DNA of 64,000 nt from Streptomyces hiroshimensis (GCF_014650335.1 NZ_BMUT01000008.1:233191-297190), one strand, 5' to 3'. Positions 7,543-16,525 are shown, counted from the first letter of the stretch. Numbers and translations: made by a program. Notes: generated by a model not told the origin, from the sequence alone.

Positions 7543-8700
7543 TCACCCGGCGCGCAGGGGCGCACAGCCCATTTGCGCGGCGACGGCGTCCACATAGCGG
7601 GGGAAGGCCTCGCGCGGGTCGTCCAGGCGGGTGTGGGTGCGGCCGGGGCCGCTGCGCATGGTGAAGACCGTGGGCCTGCCATCGCAGTCGGCCCGGACCA
7701 GGGCTCCGGATGCGTCGATGCTGCCGTGGGCCCGCCAGCCGGGGGCCGGCGGGCGGTCGCCGGTGAGGCCGTCGAAGAGGGCCACCAGGCGGGGCCTGGC
7801 GGTGGTGGCGAAGCGGGCGGCCCAGCCCTTGGCGCCTGCTATGGCGCAGCTGTGGAAGTCGCTGTCCTCGGCGGGCCCGGTGCCGGGCCCGGTGCCGGGC
7901 CCGGACCCGGAGGCCGGGGCCGTCTTCTTGCCCAGGCCCGGGATACCGCAGTGGTCCCGTGCTGTGTCTGTGCCCGGGGCCGTGTCCGTGCCCGTTTCCG
8001 TGCTCGTGCCTGGGGCCGTGGGGGACGGCGGCTCTTTGTGCAGGCGGATCGGGGGGAGGGTCGTGCAACTCGTCGCTCTGGTCGCCTTGTTTGCTGCCCT
8101 GATCAGCAACTCTCCTGTGATGTCGGGGGAGAGGGCCATGACGCTCTTCAGCGTCACCACCGACGGGCGGCCGTCCACGTCACAGCCCTCCGGGAGCACC
8201 AGGGCTCCCGTGCCGGAGGCGGCGGCGAAACCCGGCAGGCCGTCGGGCAGGGGGACGTCGCCGCCCCCGAATAACTCGCCCAGCCACGAGCGGCGTTCGG
8301 CCGCCTCCCGCGGCCCCGTGCCCAGGCGGAGGTCCACCCGCTGCTCGTACGCGCCGGGGCCTTGGCCGCCGCGCCAGCGGAGCGAGCAGTGGCCGGTGGT
8401 CCGCCCGGGCGCGGGCGCGCTCTCGTCCGAGGTGCGGTCGTGGTCGCCGCGGCGGAACGGGGCCTCGTCCTCGGGCCAGGCGCCCCAGCAGTACGAGCGC
8501 CCGCCGAGCGGTGCGGACTGCGTCTGCCAGAGCGCGACGAGGGCGGCCACCAGCGCGGCGATGGCCAGGGCGCCGGTGACGGCCCTGGCTCTGCGGTCGG
8601 CCTGGCCGTGCCCGTGGCCGTGGTCGCCGGTGGCGTGCGGCGCCCTGAACGGCGCCTTCGGCGTCTCGTACGGCCCCTTGCGCGGCCTCTTGTCCGGCAC
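7543..8700 (-). CDS. Membrane-anchored protein with an internal duplication, function unknown
   Basis: A 385-residue protein with a His/Gly-rich cytoplasmic head (HGHGHGQADRRAR), one membrane span (ALAIAALVAALVALW, about residues 45-60) and a large exported part. The exported region looks like two related halves: GCDVDGRPSVVTLKS in the first and DCDGRPTVFTMRS in the second, each followed by a region ending at a cysteine. They are joined by a low-complexity Thr/Gly/Pro linker made of repeats such as PGTG. It lies between two paralogous exported peptidases on the same strand and may share their regulation, but gaps of 52 and 137 bp leave the operon open. I do not recognise the family beyond other Streptomyces hypothetical proteins. 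Confidence 0.65.
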   Translation of the reverse strand: MPDKRPRKGPYETPKAPFRAPHATGDHGHGHGQADRRARAVTGALAIAALVAALVALWQTQSAPLGGRSYCWGAWPEDEAPFRRGDHDRTSDESAPAPGRTTGHCSLRWRGGQGPGAYEQRVDLRLGTGPREAAERRSWLGELFGGGDVPLPDGLPGFAAASGTGALVLPEGCDVDGRPSVVTLKSVMALSPDITGELLIRAANKATRATSCTTLPPIRLHKEPPSPTAPGTSTETGTDTAPGTDTARDHCGIPGLGKKTAPASGSGPGTGPGTGPAEDSDFHSCAIAGAKGWAARFATTARPRLVALFDGLTGDRPPAPGWRAHGSIDASGALVRADCDGRPTVFTMRSGPGRTHTRLDDPREAFPRYVDAVAAQMGCAPLRAG

Positions 8701-8837
8701 TGTCGTCCCCCCGAACTGCGTTCGTCGTCCGCGGAACTGCTGTGCGGGCGATCGTAGTGCGAGCCACTGACATTCGACCCCGAATCCGGATCGATCATGC
8801 CTTGGGCCCGCGCAACCGGTGATATGTGCTATGTGTG

Positions 8838-10442
8838 CTATGAGCAGATCTTGTCTGTTTCCGGCACCGTACCGTCCAGCAGGTAGGCGTTGACTGCCCC
8901 CTTGACACAGGCATTGCCACTGTCGTAGGCGCCGTGGCCCTCGCCGCGGAAGGTCAGCACGGCGGCCACGCCCGGCCCCAGCTCCTGCGCCATCCGCTTC
9001 GCTCCCTCGTAAGGGGTCGCAGGGTCACCGGTATTGCCGACGACGAGGATCGGAGCCGAGCCCTTCGCGCTCACGTCGGGCGTCTGCCACGCGCCCTTCA
9101 CCGGCCAGCCCGTGCACTGGGTGAGGCTCCAGGCCATGAAGTCCCCGAAGACGGAGGACGCCTTGCGGAACGCGGGCACGTGCTGCTCGATCTCCGCCGC
9201 GGTGTAGCGCTGGGCGAAGTCGGCGCAGGTGATGGCGTTGAGGGACGACTGCAGCGTGCTGTAACGGCCGTCCTGGCCACGGCCGTTCATGGCATCGCCG
9301 AGGGAGAGCAGGAGCCGTCCGTCGCCGTTCTCGGCGTCCTCGATGCCCTCGGTCAGGTAGTCCCAGAAGTCCTTCGAGTAGAGGGACTGGGCGATGCCGC
9401 CCGTGGCCAGGGAACGGGTCAGGTCGCGGCCCGCCGCTCCCGGGATCGGCTTCTCGGCCAGGCGCCGGAGGAGGGAGCCGATCTGGCCCTCGGTCGGGCA
9501 GTTGTCCGCCGTCTTCGTGCAGGCCTCCATGTAGTTGGTGAGCGCCAGCTGGAAGCCCTGGGCCTGGGCGAGGGCGCTCTGGACGGGGTCCGCGCCGGGG
9601 TCCACCACGCCGTCGAAGAGCGCGCGGCCCACTTTGTCCGGGAACAAGTGGGCGTAGACGCCGCCCAGTTCCGTGCCGTACGACACCCCGAAGTAGTGCA
9701 GCTTGGCGTCGCCCAGGACCTGGCGCATCAGGTCCATGTCGCGGGCGGCGTTCTCCGTGCCCACGTGGGGGAGGACCCTGCCGGATCTGCGCTCGCACGC
9801 GGCGGCGTAGGCCGTCACCCGGTCCACCAGGGCCTTCTCCTCCTGAGCGGTGGCCGGGGCGGCGTCCGCCGCGTAGTACGCGTCGAGTTGCCGGTCGTCC
9901 AGGCAGACGACACCGCTGCTGCGGCCCACGCCCCGCGGGTCGAAGCTGACCAGGTCGTAGCGGGTGCGCAGCTCCTTGTAGTCGTCGGCGAAGGCCGGGA
10001 GCGTGGTGATGCCGGAGCCGCCGGGGCCGCCGAAGTTGAAGACCAGCGAACCGATGCGGCGGGCCTGGTCCGTGGCCTTCGCCCTGATCAGGGCGATGTC
10101 GATCGTGTTGCTGTTGCTCATGGGCCTGGCGTAGTCGAGGGGTGCGTGGAGGGTCGCGCACTCCCAGTCCGGGCCCGGGGCCCTGCCCGACGACGATCCG
10201 CTCTCCGCGGTGGTGGGGGGTGGGCAGGCTTTCCAGGTCAGTTGCTGGCGGGCGGCGGCCTCTGCGTTGCCCTGCGCGTTGGCCTGCGCGCTTGCCGGTG
10301 TGGGCGCCTGTGCGTGGGTTGTCTCGCCCGGGTTCGGATTGCTTGCGCTGCCGCTGCCGCCGCTGCTTCCTGTGCAGCCTGCTGTTGTGACCGCCAGGAG
10401 TACGGCGGTGAGCATGCGCCTTGCCCGTGCGGATCTGGTCAC
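8838..10442 (-). CDS. Secreted alpha/beta-hydrolase, tripeptidyl aminopeptidase type (second paralog)
   Basis: A 534-residue lipoprotein starting GTG (MTRSARARRML) with signal and lipobox VTTAGC. The catalytic triad is visible as GVSYGT, GNTGDPATPY and GEGHGAY. It is collinear with the protein at 5910-7490, so the two come from one duplication with an unrelated gene between them. A Ser/Asn/Gln/Ala-rich linker of about 45 residues follows the lipid-attachment cysteine. It likely hydrolyses peptides outside the cell. The upstream 118 bp is very G-rich. Confidence 0.85.
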   Translation of the reverse strand: MTRSARARRMLTAVLLAVTTAGCTGSSGGSGSASNPNPGETTHAQAPTPASAQANAQGNAEAAARQQLTWKACPPPTTAESGSSSGRAPGPDWECATLHAPLDYARPMSNSNTIDIALIRAKATDQARRIGSLVFNFGGPGGSGITTLPAFADDYKELRTRYDLVSFDPRGVGRSSGVVCLDDRQLDAYYAADAAPATAQEEKALVDRVTAYAAACERRSGRVLPHVGTENAARDMDLMRQVLGDAKLHYFGVSYGTELGGVYAHLFPDKVGRALFDGVVDPGADPVQSALAQAQGFQLALTNYMEACTKTADNCPTEGQIGSLLRRLAEKPIPGAAGRDLTRSLATGGIAQSLYSKDFWDYLTEGIEDAENGDGRLLLSLGDAMNGRGQDGRYSTLQSSLNAITCADFAQRYTAAEIEQHVPAFRKASSVFGDFMAWSLTQCTGWPVKGAWQTPDVSAKGSAPILVVGNTGDPATPYEGAKRMAQELGPGVAAVLTFRGEGHGAYDSGNACVKGAVNAYLLDGTVPETDKICS

Positions 10443-10502
10443 CTGCTCATCGTCCGGGCGGGGCGGTGGGGGTGCGCGCGGGGTGGGGCGTACGGGTTAC
10501 GT

Positions 10503-10546
10503 GGGTGGGCGGGGGTGTGGGGGTGGGCAGGGGGTGCGTGGGTGGG
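10503..10546 (+). other. G-quadruplex-prone G-run cluster in the intergenic region
   Basis: At least eight runs of three or more G, separated by 1-3 bases, lie between the modBC stop (10561) and the upstream peptidase start (10442). The repeats resemble GGGTGGG and GGGGGTG. On the minus strand this becomes C-rich RNA in the 3' end of the modBC message and the leader of the peptidase gene. Confidence 0.6.
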
Positions 10547-10560
10547 TGGCTACAAACCCT

Positions 10561-12522
10561 CTACAGGGGGACGAATGTGATCTCTGTGGCCTTGACGCTC
10601 ACCCACACCGGTGTGCCTTCCGCGAGATTCAGCTCGGCTGCGGCGGCCGGGGTGATCTCCGCTACGACGTCCGGTTCGCCCGTGACGAGGATGCGCAGGC
10701 GTCCGCCGTGGGCGGTGATTTCGCGGATCGTGCCTTGCCAGACGTTGCGGGGGCTGCCTGCGGTGGGGGGCGCGGTGTGGAGGGAGACCGCCTCCGGGGC
10801 GACTACGGCCAGGCCGGTTGTCGGTTCGTGGGCGTCGGCCGTGACCAGGCTCGCTCCTTCGTCGAGGAGCAGGGTGTTCTCTGCGGTCGATTTGCCCGGC
10901 CACGCGTTGCGGCCCAGCATGCGCGCCACCCACGGGGAGCGCGGGTGGCGGGTCAGCTCCGTCGGCGTCGCGTACTGGACGGTTGCGCCGTCCTCCAGGA
11001 CGAGGACGTGGTCGGCCAGGGACACCGCCTCCACGGGGTCGTGGGTGACGATGAGGCAGACGCCGGGGAAGTCCGCCAGGTGGGTGCGGAGCGTGTGGCG
11101 GACGGCGGAGCGGGCCGACTGGTCCAGAGCCGCCAGGGGCTCGTCGAGGAGCAGCAGGCGGGGGCGGGCGGCCAGGGCTCTGGCCAGGGCCACGCGCTGG
11201 GCCTGGCCGCCGCTGAGGCTCGCCGGTTTGCGGTGGGCCAGGGCGCCTACGTCCAGGCGGTCCAGCCAGTGCCGGGCCCGGCGGTGGGCCTCGGCCTTGG
11301 GGACGCCTTGGGCGCGGAGGCCGTAGGCGGTGTTGGAGAGGGCCGTGAGGTGGGGGAAGAGGGAGGTGTCCTGGGGGACCCAGGAGATGTGCCTCTTGTG
11401 CGGGGGGCGTGTGGATACGTCCGTGTTGCCGAGGGTGAGGGGGGTCGCCTCGGCTCGGTTCGTCAGGCCCAGGAGGGATCTGAGGAGCGTGGTTTTTCCC
11501 GCGCCGTTCGGGCCCACCACGGCGATGGTCGTGCCCGGGGGTGCGTTGAGGGTTGCGTTGGTCGCACCCACGACCGTGGTGCGCAGCGGGTGCGGCGTGG
11601 GGGCGGGGCCGGGGTGGTCCGGGGCCTCCGGGGCTGCATGATTTACGGCCCCCGTCAGACGTGTTGAGTCCCCCGGAACTCGCCGCAAATCACGCGTCAC
11701 GCCCCTTGCCGGCCCCGGACCACCCCGTCCCCTCCCGTTCGATCGCGTCTGCAGCCAGTGGCCTCTGAGCGCTAGGAGCACTGCGGTGGCGATGAGGAGG
11801 AGTAGCAGCGATACCGCTGTCGCTCCCTGTGGGTCGTCCTGGAGGAGGAGATATACCTGCAGGGGGAGTGTTTGGGTTTCGCCTGGGAGGTTGCCCGCGA
11901 AGGTGATCGTTGCGCCGAATTCCCCCAGCGCTCTGGCCCAGCTGAGGGCCGCGCCGGCGATCAGGCCCGGGGCCACCATCGGCAGGGTGATCGTGCGGAA
12001 GACGCGCAGCGGTGCCGCTCCGAGGGATGTCGCCGTCTCCTCGTAGCGGGGGTGGAGGCCCGCCAGGGCTCCCTCCAGGCTGATCACCAGGAACGGCATC
12101 GCCACGAATGCCGATGCCACGACTGCTCCCGCCGTGGAGAAGGGCAGGGTGATGCCCATGGATTCCAGAGCGGGGCCCAGGATGCCGCGGCGGCCGTAGC
12201 CCTGCAGGAGGGCAACGCCGGCGACCGTGGGCGGCAGCACCATCGGCAGCATCACCAGGCAGCGCACCAGGGACTTGCCGCGGAACTCCACGCGTGCCAG
12301 CAGCCATGCGAGGGGCACGCCCAGGGTCAGGGAGAGCAGGAGCGCCCAGGCCGAGACCAGGAGGGACAGTCCCAGGGCCTCGGTGACCGGCTGAGAGGTG
12401 AGGCGGGACGGGAGTGTCTTCCAGGGAGTGCGGGCGAGGATGCCCGCCAGTGGCAGGAACAGGAACGCCACCGCGAGGGCGGCGGGCAGCCCGAGCGCCA
12501 GAGGCGTGCGGGCCCTGGTCAC
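10561..12522 (-). CDS. modBC: ModBC: fused molybdate ABC permease and ATPase
   Basis: A 653-residue fusion. Residues 1-270 form a ModB-type permease with about five spans and the EAA loop around GAAPLRVFRTITLP. Residues 320-530 form an ABC ATPase with Walker A GPNGAGKTT, signature LSGGQAQRVALARAL and Walker B LLLLDEP. The last 65 residues form a TOBE/Mop-like oxyanion domain. It imports molybdate delivered by ModA. The GTG at 12522 overlaps the modA stop (GTGA); a longer frame from 12579 would read through modA and is rejected. Permease-ATPase fusion is less usual than separate modB and modC. A Pro/Arg-rich linker joins the two parts. Confidence 0.9.
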   Translation of the reverse strand: MTRARTPLALGLPAALAVAFLFLPLAGILARTPWKTLPSRLTSQPVTEALGLSLLVSAWALLLSLTLGVPLAWLLARVEFRGKSLVRCLVMLPMVLPPTVAGVALLQGYGRRGILGPALESMGITLPFSTAGAVVASAFVAMPFLVISLEGALAGLHPRYEETATSLGAAPLRVFRTITLPMVAPGLIAGAALSWARALGEFGATITFAGNLPGETQTLPLQVYLLLQDDPQGATAVSLLLLLIATAVLLALRGHWLQTRSNGRGRGGPGPARGVTRDLRRVPGDSTRLTGAVNHAAPEAPDHPGPAPTPHPLRTTVVGATNATLNAPPGTTIAVVGPNGAGKTTLLRSLLGLTNRAEATPLTLGNTDVSTRPPHKRHISWVPQDTSLFPHLTALSNTAYGLRAQGVPKAEAHRRARHWLDRLDVGALAHRKPASLSGGQAQRVALARALAARPRLLLLDEPLAALDQSARSAVRHTLRTHLADFPGVCLIVTHDPVEAVSLADHVLVLEDGATVQYATPTELTRHPRSPWVARMLGRNAWPGKSTAENTLLLDEGASLVTADAHEPTTGLAVVAPEAVSLHTAPPTAGSPRNVWQGTIREITAHGGRLRILVTGEPDVVAEITPAAAAELNLAEGTPVWVSVKATEITFVPL

Positions 12523-13277
12523 GGCTGCTGGAAGCCCGCGGTGCGCAGGAGCTTCTGGGCCTCGTCCGTGCTCAGCCACTTCACGAAGTCACCGGCCTGC
12601 TGCGCGTGCTTGGAGCCCTTGAGCGTCGCCGCGGGGTACGACGCCACCGCGTTCTGCTCGTCCGGCACCGCCACGGTGGCGACCTTGTCCTTGGTCGCGT
12701 CGGTCACGTAGACGATGCCGGCGTCGGCCTCGCCGAGGGAGACCTTGCTCAGGACGGCGCGCACGTTGGGCTCCTGGGAGACCGGCTTCACCGTGACGTG
12801 CTGCTGGTCCAGGACCTTCTTGCTGTAGCGGCCCACCGGCACCTCGGGCGCCGCCAGGACCACCTTGAGGTCGCTGCGGGAGAGGTCCGACAGGGCCTTG
12901 ATGTTCTTGGGGTTGTCCTTCGCCGTGGCGATCGTCAGACGGTTCTTTGCGATGACCGTCGAGGTGTTCGTCTCGCTCTTCAGGTCCTGCATCGTCTTCG
13001 TGTCTGCCGTGACCAGTGCGTCCGCCGGTGCTCCCTGGCGTACCTGCGCTGCGAGTTCCTGCGAGCCGGCGAAGGAGAACTTGACCTTGGTGCCCGGGTG
13101 TTCCTTCTCGTAGGCCTGTCCCGCCTGCTTGAAGACGTCCGTCAGGGATGCGGCCGCCAGGACGGTGAGGGTTGTTGGGTTTTTGGCTTCGTCCGGCTTG
13201 TCGTTGCTGCCGCAGGCGGCCAGGAACGGGATGAGCAGGGTGCCTGCCAGGAGCGGCAGCGCGCGGCGAGGGTGCAT
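12519..13277 (-). CDS. modA: ModA: molybdate-binding lipoprotein
   Basis: A 252-residue protein with signal peptide and lipobox (PFLAAC at about residue 20), then the ModA core opening LTVLAAASLTDVFKQ. It captures molybdate or tungstate outside the membrane for ModBC. Typical family motifs follow: FAGSQELAAQVRQGAPADALVTAD and the hinge region KVSLGEADAGIVYVTD. The ATG at 13277 follows GGAGAGACC at normal spacing. It sits 14 bp after the regulator gene and overlaps modBC by 4 bp, so the three form one operon. Confidence 0.92.
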   Translation of the reverse strand: MHPRRALPLLAGTLLIPFLAACGSNDKPDEAKNPTTLTVLAAASLTDVFKQAGQAYEKEHPGTKVKFSFAGSQELAAQVRQGAPADALVTADTKTMQDLKSETNTSTVIAKNRLTIATAKDNPKNIKALSDLSRSDLKVVLAAPEVPVGRYSKKVLDQQHVTVKPVSQEPNVRAVLSKVSLGEADAGIVYVTDATKDKVATVAVPDEQNAVASYPAATLKGSKHAQQAGDFVKWLSTDEAQKLLRTAGFQQP

Positions 13278-13291
13278 CGGTCTCTCCGTGG

Positions 13292-13684
13292 TCAGGTGCG
13301 GTCGATGTGCACGTTGGTGGCCTTCACCCGGGCCACCGCTTCCATCCCCACCGTCAGGCCGAGCTCCTCGACCGCCTCGCGCGTGAGCAGGGAGACCAGC
13401 CGGTGCGGGCCGGCCTGGATCTCCACCTGTGCTGCGACGTCGCCGAGCTTGACGGCCGTGATGATGCCCGGGAAGGCATTGCGGGCGCTGGTGTACGCGT
13501 CCTCGCCGTCCGCCGCCTCCGCCGCGAGCGACACCGAGAACGCGGCCAGGTCGGCCCCGTCGATGTGCCGCTTGCCCGCCTCGTCGCGGCGCGTCGGTAT
13601 CCGGCCCGCGTCGGCCCACCGCCGGACGGTGTCGGCGCTGACACCCAGCAGCTTGGCGGCACGGCCGATCGTGTAGGAACGCAT
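13292..13684 (-). CDS. MerR-type helix-turn-helix plus Mop/TOBE molybdate-responsive regulator
   Basis: A 130-residue protein. Residues 1-60 are an excisionase/MerR-like winged helix (IGRAAKLLGVSADTVRRWAD, then GRIPTRRDEAGKRHID). Residues 65-130 are a Mop/TOBE domain (ITAVKLGDVAAQVEIQAG, VARVKATNVHIDRT) that in ModE and molbindins holds molybdate. It is the first gene of the mod operon, so it probably senses cellular molybdate and controls it. Two GCATATGC palindromes, one covering its own start codon and one 31 bp upstream, are good candidate operators. Confidence 0.85.
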   Translation of the reverse strand: MRSYTIGRAAKLLGVSADTVRRWADAGRIPTRRDEAGKRHIDGADLAAFSVSLAAEAADGEDAYTSARNAFPGIITAVKLGDVAAQVEIQAGPHRLVSLLTREAVEELGLTVGMEAVARVKATNVHIDRT

Positions 13685-13720
13685 ATGCGGCACGTTATGG
13701 CTGTAGGGCTCGCATATGCA
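13680..13720. promoter_or_regulatory. Paired GCATATGC palindromes, candidate operator of the mod operon
   Basis: CGCATATGCG at 13680-13689 overlaps the regulator's start codon. A second GCATATGC lies at 13712-13719. The centres are 31 bp apart, about three helical turns, so two protein dimers would sit on the same face of the DNA. The position fits autoregulation by the MerR-Mop protein. Inference from spacing and symmetry. Confidence 0.55.
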
Positions 13721-13734
13721 AGGTGGATGGCGGT

Positions 13735-16431
13735 TTAGATCGCGCCCTTGCGGGTCAGGTGCGTGAAGCTCAGCCAGCCGGGCAGTACCGGCAGCCACAG
13801 CGTCATCAGGCGGAAGAGGAGCACCGCGGGCGTGCCCTGCTCGGCCGGGAGGCCCGCCACCGTCAGCGCCGCGGTCAGTGCGAGCTCCACCGCGCCGACG
13901 CCGCCCGGCGTCGGCGCCGCCGAGCCGAGGGCGTTCGCGGTGAGATAGACCACCGCGATGCTCGCGTAGCTCAGCTCGCCGCCGAACGCGCGGATCGCGG
14001 CGTCCAGGCACAGGACGTTCGCCGCGGTCAGCAGCAGCATGCCGCCGATGCCCGAGAGCAGCTTCTGCGGGCGCTGCATGACGTCCAGCATGCGCGGGAC
14101 CACGCCTGCGAACAGCGAGCGGACGCGCGTCGAGACGAACTTCCGCAGGACGGGGATCGCCGCCACGACGAGCACCAGCACCGCGGCCGTCAGCAGGCCG
14201 CCGATGACCGTGCGGGAGGGGCCGAGCGACGAGCTGCGCTCGGTGCCGGTGACGTAGCCGAAGGACAGCAGCAGCATGATGTGGCAGGCGAGGCCGAAGA
14301 GCTGTGACGCGCCGACGCTGGCCACCGCCAGGCCGGGGCGGACGCCCGAGCGCTGCAGGAAACGGGTGTTCAGCGCCACGCCGCCGACGGCCGCGGGGGC
14401 GACCAGCTTGACGAACGAGCCGGCCACCTGGGCCAGCACGGTGCGGGCGAAGCCCACCTTCTCGGGCACGAAGCCCAGCAGGCTCAGCGCCGCGGCGACG
14501 TACGTCAGCGCCTGGAAGGCCACCGCGACCGCGACCCACGCCCAGTTCGCCTTGTCGACGAGGTCGCCGAACTGCACGTGCGTGAGCTGTGACAGCAGGA
14601 AGTACGCGGCGAAGGCGCCCGCGACGAAGCTGATCAGGGTGCGCGGCTTGATGCGCTCCAGGCGTACGGGCTCTATCGGGGCCTGGGGGCGGATGAGGAG
14701 TACCTGGCGGCGGATCTGGGTCAGCAGGTCCTCTTCGCGGGCCTCTTCCAGGGCCTCGTCGATGGCCCGCTTCTCGGCCTGGCGCTCGGCCTTGAGCGCC
14801 TTGCGGCCGCTGACCTCCTCCTCGGCCGCGGCCGCCTTGGCCTCCTTGGCGGCGCTCGCCGCCTCCAGGACCTTCTCGCGCTCCCGCTGGGCCCGCTCGC
14901 GGGCGATCTGGCGCAGGGTGGCCCGGCTGGTGCGGGTGAGGGCGATGGGCTGCAGGAGCGGGAGGCTGTCGGCGACGGCGTCGGGGCCGAGGACGGCCAC
15001 GCCGGTGGCCACGGCGCGCTCGGCGCCGACCCGCAGGCCGAGCGTGACGAGCAGCTGGGCGATGTCCATGCGCAGGACGAGGTCGCCGGCCGCGATCTCG
15101 CCGCCGCGCAGGTCGGTCAGCACCACGTTGCCGGAACGATCCACCAGCAGGGCGTCGCCGTCGAGCCTGCGGTGCGCGATGCGGCGCGACTGCAGGGCGT
15201 GCACCTGGCGCCACGCGCCCGCCATGAGTTCGTCGGTGATCTCCTCGGTGGGGACCTGGCCGAGGGGGCGGCCGCCGATGTGCTCGTAGACGAGCATCAC
15301 GGCGTCCGGTCCCAGCTCGGAGGTGGCGATCAGCTTGGGTGCGTTGGCGCCGGCGGCGATGGCCGCGTAGGCGAGCAGGGCCTCTTGCTCCAGTGCCTGG
15401 CGCAGGGACTGCAGGCTGCGGCGCTGGGTGATGCCGCGCAGGGCCAGGCGCTGCCACACGCGATAGAAGAAGCCCTGTGCCTGTTGTTCGCGGTCGACGA
15501 CCGTGACGTCCAGGGGCGGGCCGTCCTCCAGGGTGACGATGTAGCGGCGGCCCCGCTCGTGCGGCTCGGTGTCGTCGGCGCCGTCTTCGGCGCGCAGCGC
15601 GGTCACCGGCTTGAAGCCGACACGGCGCAGGCCGGACAGCAGGTGGCGGCCGGTGGGGCGAACGTTGGGGGAACCAACGGCGTAGAGCGTGCCGTAGGCG
15701 ACCGTCCAGCCGATCAGGACCGTGGTGACGATCGAGAACGGTGTGGTGTAGCCGTTGACCAGGACCGCGAAGGCGTCCAGGAGGAGGACGGCCCACATGG
15801 CGACGCGCCAGCGGGGGCGGCGGGACATCCCCACGGCCGTCATATAGGCGATGACCGGTGCCAGGTAGCCGTGGACGGGGTCGGTGAAGCCGCCGGTGGG
15901 TGCGGGCTGGGTGAGGGCCGCGCGGATCGCCTCGGGGGCCGTACGGGCGACCCACAGGTCGGTGGCCAGGGAGACGCCGTGCGCGAGCACGGCGGCCAGC
16001 ACGCCGTCGGCGATGCGCAGCCCGTCCCGCTTGATCAGCCGCTCGACGGCGAAGGCCACGGGCACGATGAAGATGGCGATGTTGGCCGCGAGGCCCGCGA
16101 AGCTCGCCAGCAGCTGCGGGGCGCGGCCCGTGCTCTCGCTGATGTCCCGCGCGAGACCCGTGGTGGTGCCGTGCGCGAAGGCCGCGAGGGCGAGGACGAG
16201 CGCGATGCCGACGATGCCGAGGAGGAGCCGGACCAGGTCGGCCGGGCGGTGCACGCGGGCGGGCAGCAGCGGCTCGTCACCGGCGACCCGGTCGATGTGC
16301 ACACCGCCGTCCGCACAGTCGTACGCACCCGGGCGCTCCCCGGAAGCGGGCAGCGCTCGGGGGGCGCGGTCCTCCTCAGGAGGCTCCGCGCCCTGCTGCC
16401 GGTCCTTCTCGTCTTCTTGGTCTCGTATCAC
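13735..16431 (-). CDS. LPG-synthase/AglD-type (UPF0104) membrane protein with a kinase-like middle domain
   Basis: An 898-residue protein with a GTG start. After a charged N-terminal tail come about six membrane spans (residues 60-240). A soluble middle part (about 270-520) looks like a degenerate aminoglycoside/lipopolysaccharide-kinase fold: HRRLDGDALLVD resembles the catalytic loop and VLTDLRGGEI the metal loop. A Lys/Glu/Ala-rich helical stretch, probably coiled coil (about 545-600), leads to an 8-span LPG_synthase_TM domain containing SAAPTPGGVGAVE. The last motif is typical of the family. Such proteins move or modify lipids and polyprenyl-linked sugars. The exact substrate is unknown. 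Confidence 0.75.
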   Translation of the reverse strand: MIRDQEDEKDRQQGAEPPEEDRAPRALPASGERPGAYDCADGGVHIDRVAGDEPLLPARVHRPADLVRLLLGIVGIALVLALAAFAHGTTTGLARDISESTGRAPQLLASFAGLAANIAIFIVPVAFAVERLIKRDGLRIADGVLAAVLAHGVSLATDLWVARTAPEAIRAALTQPAPTGGFTDPVHGYLAPVIAYMTAVGMSRRPRWRVAMWAVLLLDAFAVLVNGYTTPFSIVTTVLIGWTVAYGTLYAVGSPNVRPTGRHLLSGLRRVGFKPVTALRAEDGADDTEPHERGRRYIVTLEDGPPLDVTVVDREQQAQGFFYRVWQRLALRGITQRRSLQSLRQALEQEALLAYAAIAAGANAPKLIATSELGPDAVMLVYEHIGGRPLGQVPTEEITDELMAGAWRQVHALQSRRIAHRRLDGDALLVDRSGNVVLTDLRGGEIAAGDLVLRMDIAQLLVTLGLRVGAERAVATGVAVLGPDAVADSLPLLQPIALTRTSRATLRQIARERAQREREKVLEAASAAKEAKAAAAEEEVSGRKALKAERQAEKRAIDEALEEAREEDLLTQIRRQVLLIRPQAPIEPVRLERIKPRTLISFVAGAFAAYFLLSQLTHVQFGDLVDKANWAWVAVAVAFQALTYVAAALSLLGFVPEKVGFARTVLAQVAGSFVKLVAPAAVGGVALNTRFLQRSGVRPGLAVASVGASQLFGLACHIMLLLSFGYVTGTERSSSLGPSRTVIGGLLTAAVLVLVVAAIPVLRKFVSTRVRSLFAGVVPRMLDVMQRPQKLLSGIGGMLLLTAANVLCLDAAIRAFGGELSYASIAVVYLTANALGSAAPTPGGVGAVELALTAALTVAGLPAEQGTPAVLLFRLMTLWLPVLPGWLSFTHLTRKGAI

Positions 16432-16525
16432 CTGTCACCGCCCGGAAGATGGTGGCATGGCCCCGCCGGGCGAGGGGGCATCAGGGTGCAATTCGGGGGC
16501 GCGGACTCCGGATCGTACGCCCTGT

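Noticed and set aside
5910..7682. Longer start for the first exported peptidase
   Set aside because: The extra 64 residues lack a signal peptide, while ATG at 7490 begins a clear lipoprotein signal.
12519..13619. 366-codon form of ModA
   Set aside because: The first 114 residues are off-frame sequence from the regulator gene; ATG at 13277 starts the lipoprotein signal.
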